From Antitrichia curtipendula (lineage: Eukaryota; Streptophyta; Bryopsida; Hypnales; Leucodontaceae): DNA of 64,000 bases. Under the pieces are notes generated by a model that was not told the origin of the DNA, made no database searches, and saw only the letters and a list, made by a program, of their open reading frames with translations. This document shows, one piece after another, positions 33,839 to 45,789 of the stretch. Within the stretch, counting starts at the first letter, position 1; each line of letters starts with the position of its first letter. A program made the translations under genes and the position numbers. The stretch is taken from assembly GCA_951230915.1 (NCBI GenBank), contig OX579635.1, positions 45,880,001 to 45,944,000 of the forward strand, read 5' to 3'.

Positions 33839-36800
33839 ATGGAGGAAGCCCGAGCGAGCTCCAACAGCAGCAGCAGCAAAGTAGCATACGTTGCAACTGC
33901 TGCTGCCGTGTGTGTGGCCGCTGGAGCGATTATTTACACTCATCACTGGCATAGGCAGAAGCAGAAGCAGAAGCAACTGCAATGGGATGATAAACCTCAG
34001 AAATGGTTTAAGCGCGTGTTGGCGGATAATTCCGATGATCCGTTTCAACATTTTCCTTCGCCTTTCACGGGTTCGTTTCATTTGAAACCCTAATTTATTT
34101 CGTTCGGGTCTTGGAATTCTACTGTGAATCAGAATGATCGCATTGCATCAGAGAAGTTTGAGTGGTTTAGGGTTTAGGGTGTGGTAATGAAATTGGTTGT
34201 GTGCATTCCTTTTTACCGTTTCAGCACCTCATGTCTCCAGTCATTGGTTCGTTTCAACTGAAGCCCTAATTACTGTGAAGGAGTGGAGTGTTCGGGGCTT
34301 GCAATTCTAGCGTGAACATGATCAATCGCTTTTTATTCGGCGATCTTGAAAATACCTGATTAGTTATATGATTAGTTGTATGATCACAATTATTGTTCGT
34401 CAAACGCAAGGTGCCTGGGGTGACCAGAGAATCACTGTGCATTACACAATGCAGAATGCTCCAATGTAAGGTGCCACCATAGTTTTAGGGTGTAGGTAGT
34501 CCAGTCCAAGCATGCCACCTATCGAAAGCAACTGCATGGTCTTAGGGTTCACACTTTGTTTAAGAGAAATTATAGCGAGGAAGATTTTGTCTGTCTGAAA
34601 TACTACAACCATCTTTGATTTTGACACTCCTGAGTTCTACTAGGTTCTATATAAATACCAATCTTGCTGTTTTATTAAATTTTATCTGATTGTTAAGCCT
34701 GATAACTCTCTGTCTATGCTTCTTCTTTAGAAATTTGTTCTATCCTAGTGACAAGTCTCTGTGACGATTTCTCTATTGATTTGATGCCATGGAGGCTCTG
34801 AGTCTCTTTCTTGTTCAATCTCTCGCTATATTTTCCGCCCTGTCCTGCCCTATCCTCTCAAGTGGTAGCAACAATTGTGCTTACAGAAACTAAAGCACCT
34901 ACTCCATTCATTTTTCTCTATTTGAATTATATGAATGGCGTTTGTGGTTTGTGGTTTAGGGTATGGTAATGAAATAAGTTGTGTGCATTTCCGTAGGGTT
35001 GCAAGAGAGACATCCCTATGAAGATGTGATTCGAGCCCTTGCTGAAGATCCGAAGCCGTCATTGGCACAGTATTATGGCGACAATGTGATGCCGCCTGGC
35101 ATGACTGGGCCTTGTGTTTGGGTGCAAACGAGGAGTCAGCTGGAGGTACTTGTGGAAGTGCTCAAGGAGGAGAATCAAATTGGAGTGGACATTGAACATC
35201 ACCATGTGCGTTCGTTTCGTGGCTTCACATCTCTTGTTCAGGTATCATCCGTGACTGGACACTCCTTTCTTTATTGTCCAACATTTCTTGAAATGGTTCA
35301 TTGGGAAAATAACCCCTAAGTGCCGGGCTAGAAATAGAAAGTCTACTTAGGAAGCTAATAGTCGGCATTTGTAACTTTCAGTACATGTTTCTATTGCTAG
35401 AATATTTTAAGATATGATTTCTTCTTTTATTGGTTTGTTTTATTACCTTGAAGCTTCCTGTATAATTTATTTCAACTCCTAGTAATATGGCCTTTGGCAG
35501 TCAGACAATTTAGCATCTTTTGGTCATTTGGACATTTAGGGATTGATTGAAAACGTTACTTTGTAGGAGCATTGCTACCTTTTGATCGCCGTGAATGTCA
35601 AGGAGGGATTCTAAATTCGCTTATATGAATTTGATGAGGTACTGGAGTTGTTGACAAGAGACGTGATGTATTTTTCCGGGGATTAAACAGATCTCGACTT
35701 ATTCGACTGACTATCTGGTGGATGCAATTGCATTGCATGATGACATGCACCTTCTTCACCCGATATTTGCTAATCCATCTATTTTAAAGGTATTGAGAGG
35801 TGATTATGTTGTCTTTTGAGAGCTCAAATGAAAATCATAGCTATCTTCTGTTTCGTCTGCAATAATTTTGTTGATATGAATTGGTTTTTTCAGGCCATTT
35901 GACTCTTGAATTGGGGTATTGACCTTTGTGCCTCGTTCGCAGACTGGACTTACATTCGGTGCTGGGATTTGACAGGTCTTCCATGGTGCAGATAGTGATA
36001 GTCTTTGGTTGCAGCGGGATTTTCACATCTATATCGTCAACTTGTTTGATACTGCTCGTGTGAGTGTTTCGTGACTATGATTTTTCGTTAAATACTGATA
36101 TCCTTTTTCTGTACAGTTTATGTACAGTTGTTTCCACGACTTTCTAGAGCAGTCTCCTTATCACTGTAGCTGCACTGTTGTCACTGCAGGCTTGCGATGT
36201 TCTAGGGAAGCCACAAAGATCTTTGGCATATTTATTGCAGTTTTATTGTGGTGTGTCCACCGACAAAAGTTTCCAGGTACTGGCAGAAGAGTCTTTATTT
36301 TCTACCATATTAGTTTTGTTTGTGTTTCAATGGATCTTTCATTCCAGCTTTCTTGAGAGTTGAACCTTTTCTGAAACAAGCAAGCATGATGATACTCACG
36401 GGTGACCAGAGGGCAGACTGGCGAGTGCGGCCATTGCCTCCGGTGATGGAGCAGTATGCACGCACAGATGCGCATTACTTACTCTACATTGCTCAACGCA
36501 TGCAAACCGAATTGAGTCAATCTTGTAATACCCAATCCTCATAGTAGACCATTTCAATTCTTTACATTTGAGAGTTTCTTAGTGTTACTCGTGTGAATTT
36601 ATGCAGTGTTTCTAATTGTAAAGCATTTCACATCAGATTGTCTATGAGTATTCATCAGAAACTATTGTCATTGTTCATCTCAACGGGTCCTGAACAGTAC
36701 CCATGGTTATGATCAATTGATCACGGTCGTTGCATCCCGGTTACTATAAAATGAAAACAAAAATCTGTTGAGAGATTGATCGTTTATGTACTTTGTACTA

Positions 36801-39431
36801 CGGGTGTTTCCCCTTGCAGCAAAGAATGACAATGGTGGAGCATACAATGACGAACTTTTATTGGAGGTTCTACGTCGGTCAAACACAGTTTGTTTGCAAC
36901 TCTATCAGAAAGGAGTTGGGATCTCCTCATCTACAGTGGTGGCATCCATATTTGATCGATTGTATAATAACTCAAGTTCTGCTATGCGAAGCGAGGTCGG
37001 CAATATACTCCTGTTTGATGCATAGTGTGACTGACACCACTCAGGACATGTTTATCATTCACATCTTCCTATGAGTGTTTGAAAGCCCCGAAGATAATTG
37101 ATTGGTTTTGTTGTACAGGAGGATGGCTTCTTACAGAGGTTGGTCCAGAGACTTGTTGAATGGAGGGATGAATTGGTGAGTATCGATCCAGTGTTCCACA
37201 CTTTCATTTCTGCTAAGCTAGAATTGTCTCACACTGAAGTCCTGAGCAAGTCCTGAGGATTGAGCATCGAGGTTGTGGGTACAGGCTCGCGCAGAAGATG
37301 AGAGCTTGCGTTTTGTGATGTCTGATGCAGCTCTGCTTGCATTGGCTAAAGAGAGACCTCTCACTGAGGAATCCATCTTCAGTACAATCAGGGCTGCTGA
37401 TGAATTGTCACGAGCATCAGAGACAGCAGTACCAGGATTGCCTCCCGTACCATCGCCATCTCCAGTTGTGCAGTATCATGTTGCACTTCTTTGTGATTTA
37501 CTTTGGAACTTTGCCCAAGACCCTGAGGATGATGTGAAGTCCAGCACAAATACAAGAAACTCTGCTGATTCCCTATATGGGAGAGTTCTCGGTATGCTGG
37601 GCATTCCATCAACGTGGATCTTTCGAGCTTATATGACCGGCTCAAGTGGCAAGGATGAGAAGTTTGGTGGAATCAAAGGACAAGAGAGTTGGGTGCGCAG
37701 AACCATTCCCAGGAAATGGCGCCTCGGTAATGCTGAGCAGGCACGTTTGCAGTTTGTGAAGAAGTTTTCTTGCAAGGCACCAGTTTATCACAACTGTCGT
37801 ATATATTCGGGTGATGGCCGCCTTCTCTGCTTCTGTGACCGCAAAAAACTCGAATGGTCAGTGGACTAATTCCTTTTTCCATATATCTCAGTACTTCTGT
37901 TCAGGTGTATGATATGGGTTTGTGCGTGTAACTGGTTGTATTCATGACCAGAGTGTTATGTTTGGTACAAGGTACATAAAACGAGGTTTGGCAGAGGACC
38001 TAAAGGAGGAACCTCCAGCCATACGGTTGCTGTTTGAACCCAAAGGACGACCTGAGGATGAGAACAATCAGTTTTATATATCGCGCAAAAGTAACCGCTG
38101 TGTGGGCTGTGGGGAAAGTAGTCACTACCTTAGGTACCGGATTATACCCTCATGTTATCGTCAGCATTTTCCAGAGCATCTAAAGAGTCATCGGTCCCAT
38201 GATATTGTGCTCCTTTGTGTGGACTGCCACGAAGTTGCGCATAAGGCTGCAGAGAAACATAAGCGCGAAATTGTTCTTCAGTTTGGGGTTCCTCTCTTTG
38301 CCCAAAGGGTGGTTGATTCCGGTAACGAAGCTGCCGGTGAAAACGAAGTCTCTTTTGTGGCGGAAGGAGATTCAGGCGGTGTCTCGCCCTTGCAACTCCG
38401 AACTGCTGCTATGGCCCTCAGTCGTCATGGGCCAACAATGCCAGTGGATCGCCGGAAGCAGCTGGAGGAGGTAGTTTTATATCGCAACTCTTTTTTGGCT
38501 CCTCCATGCAAGTAGAGTATGTGCAGCCCCCCTCTAGTCTGAATTAATCCTTAATGGTGCAAATTGAGTCTCACGTTTGTTTTATGCATCAGGAAATTAA
38601 GTTGCCAAAATTTTAAGGCTTTCGTGTTTCTGCAGGTTCTAAGAACATATTATGGAGGCAGGGATATCACCCCAGAGGATTTGAAAGCAGCTCTTATAGT
38701 TGGAATGGGCCCTCGTGAGCATCGCCGTCTTATGAAGAAAAGATTTTTGAGGCAACAACGTTCAAGCGATTCTAGTAAGAACGAAGATCTCAACATCACT
38801 GATGCCAGAACGGTAAGATCGGGACAATGCAGCTCACAGACATCAGATGGCGACATTGCGCAGGTCGTCTCGGAACTTAAAACTTGTATCTTAAATCAGG
38901 GAGACGATCATAGTACACCCCCGGCGCCGTCTGAGGTGGACCTGGCGGAGAAAAACAATGTACCGTATGACGACCATAACGCGGATGTCTCAGGTAGTGA
39001 TGAGGATACCAAGTCGTCAGCTGTTTCTGTTGAACAAACTGCACGCAAGCATTCCAGGAGGTCGATCAACAAGGAATCTCTCCTTGGCCATGGTCCTCAT
39101 GGCAAGCAGGTGGTGGACATGATCATTGAGAAGGAAGGGGATGAAGGCATTCGTCATTTTTGTCAAGTTTGGAGGGCAGTGTTCGTGGATGCTTTGCAAC
39201 CGGCATTCCTTCCACCCGGATGGGACGTGACTCACAGGTTTGCATGCATCCCTGTCTTCAGTGATTTTCCTTATGTTTGATCGTTTGGCTTTGAGATGAT
39301 TCTAAGCATGCTAATTATATTTGATTATCGTGTGAACGTAATTAAGTCAATCAATGGTCTGCTGCAGTGGGCGTCGAGAATTTGGCGAGTTTAGTGTATA
39401 CAACCCAGAAAAGCAACTAGAGCAGCATTGA
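33839..39431 (+). CDS. RRP6L3: RRP6-LIKE 3: membrane-anchored DEDDy 3'-5' exoribonuclease, 12 exons
   Basis: The exons are 33839-34070, 34997-35241, 35691-35789, 35976-36059, 36190-36276, 36410-36524, 36820-36995, 37119-37175, 37285-37856, 37972-38470, 38636-39237 and 39368-39431. All phases join, giving 943 residues. Residues about 13-33 ([19 protein letters not shown]) form an N-terminal membrane anchor followed by a basic stretch. The RNase D-type exonuclease fold has all four acidic residues: GVDIEHH (motif I), [10 protein letters not shown] (motif II) and YARTDAHYL (motif III, with Tyr). The C-terminal half has a Cys/His cluster, [20 protein letters not shown] plus [11 protein letters not shown], that looks like an HNH-type or zinc-binding module. 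In plants RRP6-like proteins act in RNA decay; RRP6L3 is regarded as the extranuclear member. The gene ends [13 protein letters not shown]. It looks intact. Confidence 0.92.
34168..34181 (+). promoter_or_regulatory. Telo-box-like motif in RRP6L3 intron 1
   Basis: The sequence tttagggtttaggg lies about 100 bp inside the first intron. Telo boxes (AAACCCTAA) are common near the start of plant housekeeping genes and help set their expression; here the role is inferred from position only. Confidence 0.4.
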
Positions 39432-40341
39432 AGTCTTTGAGAGGGATCCCCAACTATTTCATCTGGAGTTCAGTTACCAATGTGTGCAAGTGGTACTCTA
39501 CCTTCATCTTCAGTGGCGTTTTTTTGCTGTAGTGATTATTTCAGTTTGCAGACTTTGGCTTTGATTGCCTACTATTGAAATCGATGATATTAAGGCGTAG
39601 CTGTTTTGGCTTTGGCAATGCAGACCTTGTGACCTTCCCAAGCAAGCACCGTTTGTTAACTAGAGTTGAATGCAAGGTTCAGGGTTACTGAAGACTGGAT
39701 CATGCATCATGGACCAGGTATTCACCAGCATCGATCCTCTTACTCTTGGCTCAGATAAACTGAAGTTAGGCTGGGGCTGATGCTGCAGCTTGTGAAGAAG
39801 TATTGAAATCTCATGCTCCTGAGTAGATAGATAGATGATTTGTTAGCTTGATTTACAGTGCGTCTCAATCCCTCACGTTCACCAGATGCACTCGCCATTG
39901 TATCTTGACTTTTTAATTTTGAACCCACTGGTTTGACGACATTGTCTGAAGCATTCTACAACGATTACACAAATTGTGGTGAATCCCACCACATTACACC
40001 AAATGTATTCACACGAATTTACAATTTTCATTTTCCGTGTAATTTGCTGTGTCAAAGTACTTCTTTTGAAAAAATTATGAGGACTAGGAATAAATATATT
40101 AACATCTTCAGTTGTTTGTAATCAGATATTTCTTGGAAGCTATAACTGGGAGGTGCTGTGGGTGCATGGGATTCTTGCAGCTAGGCCAATGGAGTTGCAA
40201 TAATTCAACCAGTCCTGACGGAAAATTATCCTTCTGTCCTCCAGAGTCACCATCTGAGGCACTCCACACGCATTAACCCTTAACTCTTCATCGTCTAAAG
40301 GGACCAAAAGTGTCCTCACATAGTTTCAAGTCCAATTCAAA
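39432..40341. other. 3' region of RRP6L3 and spacer
   Basis: The first few hundred bases are probably 3' untranslated sequence of RRP6L3. A gatagatagatga microsatellite lies near 39825. No other gene was recognised. Confidence 0.4.
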
Positions 40342-40796
40342 CTACACTAAAGATGATATTTAGTGTCTTGTACACTAAATACGAAGGCATACACTAAAAG
40401 TCAATCACCCTATGAAAGTAAGTAACATTAAATGTCAATTCAAACACTAAATGTGAACCAGAGTTGTCATATCAGACGGAATATCACTGTTCACAGACAG
40501 AATCGGACCGATTAGGGCTAGGCGGCTGCAAACTTCAGAGCCTTGTAACTTTTGTAAAATTTCTTCAAATCAGTAAAATGAGATGTTTTTCGGCATCTAC
40601 AGTTTCTGTAGATGCCGAAAAACATCTCATTTTACTGATTTGAAGAATTTTTGCAAAAGTTACAAGGCTCTGAAGTTTGCAGCCGGCACATTCAAGTCTA
40701 ACACTAATTGTGGACAAGTTCAGATTTAGTGTTGTAGCTAGTAGGGGGGTAAAAACACTAAATGTCACTCAACACTAAATATCATCTTTGGTGTAC
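40342..40796 (+). mobile_element. Hairpin MITE, copy C
   Basis: Full-length, in the same orientation as copy A and nearly identical to it. It starts ctacactaaag and ends ctttggtgta. The internal hairpin is 40523-40602 with 40606-40685 and a TTT loop, with two mismatches. It carries cagtaaaatgagatgttttt on one arm and the matching complement on the other, whereas copy A has aagaaaaatgagatgctttt on both arms. Confidence 0.85.
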
Positions 40797-41660
40797 TGTA
40801 ACTTTTGCATCTGGTGTTTTAATTCAATAAAACTTGTTGGAAAAGTTGTGCTCTCTCTTCTCGTTTATGTGGTAAAATTTTCAGATCAATCCAAGATGTA
40901 CTGATTTCTTGGAAGCCACTTGAAGTTCACATGTTCAATTTGAGTTCACCAAATTGCATTTAAAGGTTGCAACTTTGGGGGTTTGTATCTCCTTCATCTA
41001 GTGTTTGTTTTCACTAAAATTCGAAGTCTAGTTATTGTCATAAAATTTTCATGTCAATCCAAGTTGTTTTGAATGTTTGGAAGCAATTCGAAGTTCAAAA
41101 TTCCAGACATTTTGGATTACAATGAACTTTGGCAGCTTATTTCTTCTTCATACAGTTGTTAGTTTCCAATAATTTTTTTGAAAAAGTTGCGCATATTAGT
41201 CTAATTTGTGTGGCTAAAATTTAATATTAATCCAAGAAGTTATGAGTGACTGAGAAGCATTTTAGTAGAAGGGGGTTCAACCTTAGATGTGTAATTTTGC
41301 AACTTTTCTTGCTATTTTTTTAACATTTGAAAGTCATTTTGCAAACACAATGAGTCAATTCAATGATATGTTTTTTCACCCATGTGTTTGTATGTTGCTT
41401 TTGGATCACCTTATAATTTAAAGTTTTTACATTTGAGTAAGTTTAGAAATTGAATTTCACCTCCAAATGTGCTACTAGGAAAATTTCAGCATCCTTTTCC
41501 AACACTAAAACATTATAATCTTGCAATCTACATAGTCAAATGACTCCAAACTTGATTCACATCATCTACAACGCATACACTACAAGATTGTATGGTTGAG
41601 ATCTCTATAACTAAGTGACATTTAGATCTATAACACTTAAAAACAAAGTTGTTTTTGAAC
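40797..41660. repeat. Dispersed repeat with internal tandem modules, copy 1
   Basis: Three modules of about 150 bp share the plan gtatctccttcat..agtgtttgttttcaat, then aaaattttcatgtcaatcca, then ttggaagcaattcgaagttc. The whole block recurs at 54870-55600. Both copies end with the phrase aaaacattataatcttgcaa and a following caatctaca. Neither contains an open frame. Origin unknown. Confidence 0.7.
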
Positions 41661-43517
41661 TCAAATAGTCCTTAGGCAATGAAAGGTTAAAGCCCTTTAA
41701 ATAACCACATCTAAGTTTGTATGATGAAAAAAAACGTTTTTTTCTTCCAATTTCTTTTTTGAAGTTGCTTGAGTATATTTTCAATGAATAGTATTGCAAA
41801 TTTCCTTATTATGGTATTATTGACTTTTCTAAAGAAGAAGATGCTTAATCCATGGATCTACCTTGTAATGTACTATTATAGTGTATTTTTGGTCATTTCT
41901 TGCTATTTACTCTTGATGTGAATTTTTAGCCACAAAAATGGTATTTTGTAAATGAGTCCAACTAATGAAATGAAGTTTATCAAGTGCAATTTCTACTCCA
42001 ATTGAAAAATTCATAAATTTCAACATTTATAGCAATACAAACTTTGGGCTTATAATCATGGTTTATTGATTGTCTAATTTTAGGATGATATAGTAATTTT
42101 AATGTATACCATGATGTTACGCACTATAATATACATCTACGGTGAAAAATTCATAATTTTTAGTATATTTTATATGAATTTCTTTCACTTTTCACTTAAA
42201 AAAATTCTTGGTAGTTTCAAATTTTTTTCAAAAAATTTGAAAATTTTATGACTAGTGTATTAGATATATTACTATACTTTGAAAAGTAAATATAAAGATT
42301 TTCAATCATATCTAGAAGCAAAATGGTAGCAAACAAAGTGATGGGCAATGAAGCTTGAAATTAGTGGTTTTGGGCCTGCACTTTAACCCAAGAAGGATGC
42401 CGTGGACAATAAGTGTCTGATGAATGACAATGAATTCTCCATTGTAGGAGAGATCTACAAATATTCATCCTTGGAAAGTGGAAAGTGGAGAACATCTACA
42501 GTAGCTTGACTTCCAATTAGTACTTTTGGATTTTTAAAATTCCAATGACTCTCACAAGTTATACAATGCATGCTTTCCAAGGTGCGTTGTTCCAACGTTA
42601 AGGGTTAACCTTGAAAGGACAAGACCTATCACCAAGGTACTTTGCCCCCAAATGATCTACTTTATGGACCAATTGGTACATAATTCATTTCTATGATAAT
42701 CTGAAAAGTCATCCATTAGTCACTTTCTAGCTTGAGTGTGGTGTTTCAAGGTTGATTCTTATATAACATTGCCAGCCTCTTGGGTTGGGTTGCTTATGAG
42801 AGAAACCAAGCTTTCTGAGAAAAGAATATCCAACAAGAGCTTGGTCAATCTATATTGTTTTCTTTCTCTTCGAGGAGCATCCAATGAGGTATGTATTATA
42901 ATTCGAAATCTCTTCGTTGCAATCTCTTTGGGAGTGTCGAGGACTAGAGTAAGGACGAATCTTTGAGAGTTTTCGTGATCAAACAGTCGCTGAAAAAATG
43001 CCATGCTAGTGGTATTATTGTAGAGCTACAATCATCTTATCAGTAACACAAAGATTTCTTCCTCCTGCAGTGCTCCAACTAATAAGAGGTGGCCGTGATT
43101 GTAGACTAATTCATATTCTTGTGACATACCGGTAGTTCTCAAACTAGAAAATCCGGAAAAAACTGAACATCTATGTTCCAGTATCACGTATGTATCTACA
43201 GTACATCATAAGCAAATGATGGATCTAGAGTCCGGTCCCTAATGAGTTGAAGTGCCTCTCACTTTTGCTATTCTTTCAGCCTTGGGTTGCCTGCAATGTA
43301 AAACAGCAACAGGTTCAATTCACAGCATACATGATGCTGAGCAAAGAAAATTTGCTCACTGTTCACGTGAAGGAATCTATAATGCGATGTGATAATCCAC
43401 TACTTCCTTACTCGGCTTCTATGAAATTTCCAAGAAATTCGTTTAGGGACTAAAAAATTCACTATCCACCAGATGACAAGGAGCTACTACAAAAGATGGA
43501 GCTGGTGCAAAATGACA
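41661..43517. other. AT-rich spacer, no gene recognised
   Basis: The bulk is AT-rich without features. An ORF at 42736-42966 and an antisense ORF at the same place show no known domain. The part next to 43.5 kb would be the 3' untranslated region of the small secreted-protein gene. Confidence 0.35.
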
Positions 43518-45343
43518 TTACCCGCGGATGCAAGCTTTGAATTGTCGACCTCTTCTCAGATCAATTTCCCCTTCCTCCAGCTGCATCAAAAATATGACCA
43601 ACAGTGCCAACGCTTAGCATCAAGATCTATCAATCGTTGTGAACTTGCTCCCTCCATGTTTCAGTCAAAAATCATAACAGCACAACCCGTACACAATCCA
43701 AGCGCAGGCCACAAAGCAAAATAAAATAAAATAAAATAAAATTGCACAATAGAAAAAAACTTTGCAGATTTGATCCGTGAGTGTCATTTAAATCCCCAGT
43801 AGTTCACCATCCATGAGTCAAAAAGTCATACAAGCGAAAAATAAAGCAAAATTGCACATTGGAAGAAAACTCTTTAGATTTGGTCCGTGAGTTCCCAAGT
43901 AAGGGACCGTCCATGTGTCAAAAAGTCGTACAAGATTTAGAATCTATGTTGGCAATGTATGTTTTGTCATGTATTGTCATGTAGTACATGTATCATCATG
44001 CAAATCCAAAGTTCTCCAAGTGTTGTATACAGGGAATTTAAGAGTCTTCGTGGCCAAATTAATATGGATTACTTCGAGTGTCATGCAAGGGAGACTCAAG
44101 TGTGAGACATAGAAGTTAAAATGAAATGTGAAAGCTTGATGCAATGCTATCAGAAAACCTCAAAAAATAAGATGCTACAGATTCCCTTGCCACAAAAATA
44201 TCGCTACCACGACAAAGATTTCTAACCGCTTTACATTACAAAATGATTGTTTCGACAGACTGCAATAGCAAATCAGTGGCAGCAATATCGAAGGAAGAAA
44301 ACTGCTTACAGGGTCAACGCCGTAGACCGAGTCGTAGCAGGGAGAGGAAACACAAGCTAAAGCACAATTCTCCTTGTCAATTGCTGACGCTTTGCAAGCC
44401 TCGCCCCAAAGTCCACTGACACAGGCAATTGTCGCTATCATAAAACACCGACAAGCAATTTCACAATTGCCCACTGACATCGTCATACTTATTGCAGTGA
44501 GGAGCACAAAAATTTGGATTCTACAGACAATGTACTCAATTTTGAATGCGGACACGAGTGCATGACAAGCAAGGACTACGGCTGCACATGACGACTATTT
44601 CATACTTGTCAATGTCTTGATAGCACTGCACCTTCCGTTCTGCTAATTCCCTATCCTGCACAGAAACCGCAAAAGCCCTCACACTCATCACGAATCCGTT
44701 CCACTTCCACACCCAAACCCTAAACCCTAAAACCGTATACCAGAATCAAGGCCGAGGTAATCAGAGATGATGTAATCAACAGTTGCCCTCAAGATTTTTG
44801 TGCTCAATTCATAGCCAATTGTTTTGAGTGATATCTTGACGAGAAGTCACTGAAAATGCACTTTGACTGAGTAATAATACAACTGCGAACTCATAATATC
44901 GAGATCACAGCAAGCAATTGAAGGTGAGCAACTAATATGAAAACTGGCTGCACAGAGAGCCAATAAGATGTTCAATCTTTGAGATTTTTTGCAGATTTCT
45001 CGTCAATTCTTGAGACTGAGAGCTTGTTAACAACCTATGAACGATGCCCATCTCCCCAAACCACAACACGAATCCGATCTATGTCCACTACGAAACACAA
45101 AACGCTAACCGCGATTATGAATCAAACGTCAACTACAGTCCCAAACATATGCACAAAAGCCGATATGTACTACGATCATATCAAATGCAATCGGGGAGTA
45201 CACAACAGCCAAAAAAAATGAGAATTGAGAAAACAAGTACCGACCGACGTGCGCATGTTGTAAACCGTATCGACAGCCGCATCGACGGAACACAAGCAGA
45301 GAGACAACAGCACCACGATCGCCACAGACGCCACAGACGCCAT
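43518..45343 (-). CDS. Small Cys-rich secreted or ER protein, 3 exons
   Basis: The exons, 5' to 3', are 45343-45241, 44434-44310 and 43580-43518, with GT-AG introns and phases 1 and 0. The predicted protein has 96 residues. It begins with a signal peptide (MASVASVAIVVLLSLCLCSV), then a short mature region with ENCALACVSSPCYDSVYG, and ends with DPLEEGEIDLRRGRQFKACI and Arg-Gly. The arrangement (ENC..C..SP.CY..VYG.DPLEEGE) is that of a conserved small eukaryotic protein family with a signal peptide, possibly the one catalogued as DUF4787; that name is from memory. Four to six Cys could form disulfides in the secretory pathway. The last exon is only 21 codons and is invisible to simple ORF searches. 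An in-frame upstream start at 45409 is possible. Head to head with RUS1. Confidence 0.75.
43717..43742. repeat. AAAAT microsatellite
   Basis: About five tandem aaaat units in intron 2 of the small secreted-protein gene. Confidence 0.8.
44715..44734. promoter_or_regulatory. Telo-box repeat in an intron
   Basis: The sequence aaaccctaaaccctaaaacc lies in intron 1 of the small secreted-protein gene, about 0.5 kb downstream of its start. It matches plant telo boxes; a regulatory role is inferred. Confidence 0.4.
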
Positions 45344-45789
45344 AGCCAAACCTCTCGGCAGTCCACAAAAACAAGACAACAGACTCTCAACCTTCTGCCA
45401 AAGTACCAAATGATACCCTCACCCACAGCCGGGTATAGGGTTTATCCACCCCCGATAAACCCCAGGGTTTAAGCGAGGTTTCGCAAGGTTTTGGAAGCTA
45501 AGCTTGGTTCACGTAAGCTTAGTTATTCTACATGAGATGCGGCTTGGGTTTTGACATTTTGGGGTTGGTTTATTCAGCTATTTGGGCGCAGAGACTAGGC
45601 TTACGGATTGACATTTCAGGGTTAGTTCGTGTAGTTGTTTTGCGAAGAGACGGCGCTTGCGGATTGACATTTGAACTGTGATGGAGATGGGGACGGGATT
45701 GAATTCTAGCGTTATCACAGCACGGTTGTGTGGGTTTTGACCCATAGCGCCGTCAATTTGTAAAAATCAAAGCCCGTTTGGACCACTAA
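45344..45789. promoter_or_regulatory. Short bidirectional promoter between the small secreted-protein gene and RUS1
   Basis: Only 446 bp separates the two start codons. The stretch contains tagggttt (45436-45443), ataaaccccagggttt (45456-45470) and a direct repeat of gcggattgacatttgaactg-like phrases (45603-45690), and has no obvious TATA box close to the RUS1 start. Confidence 0.5.
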
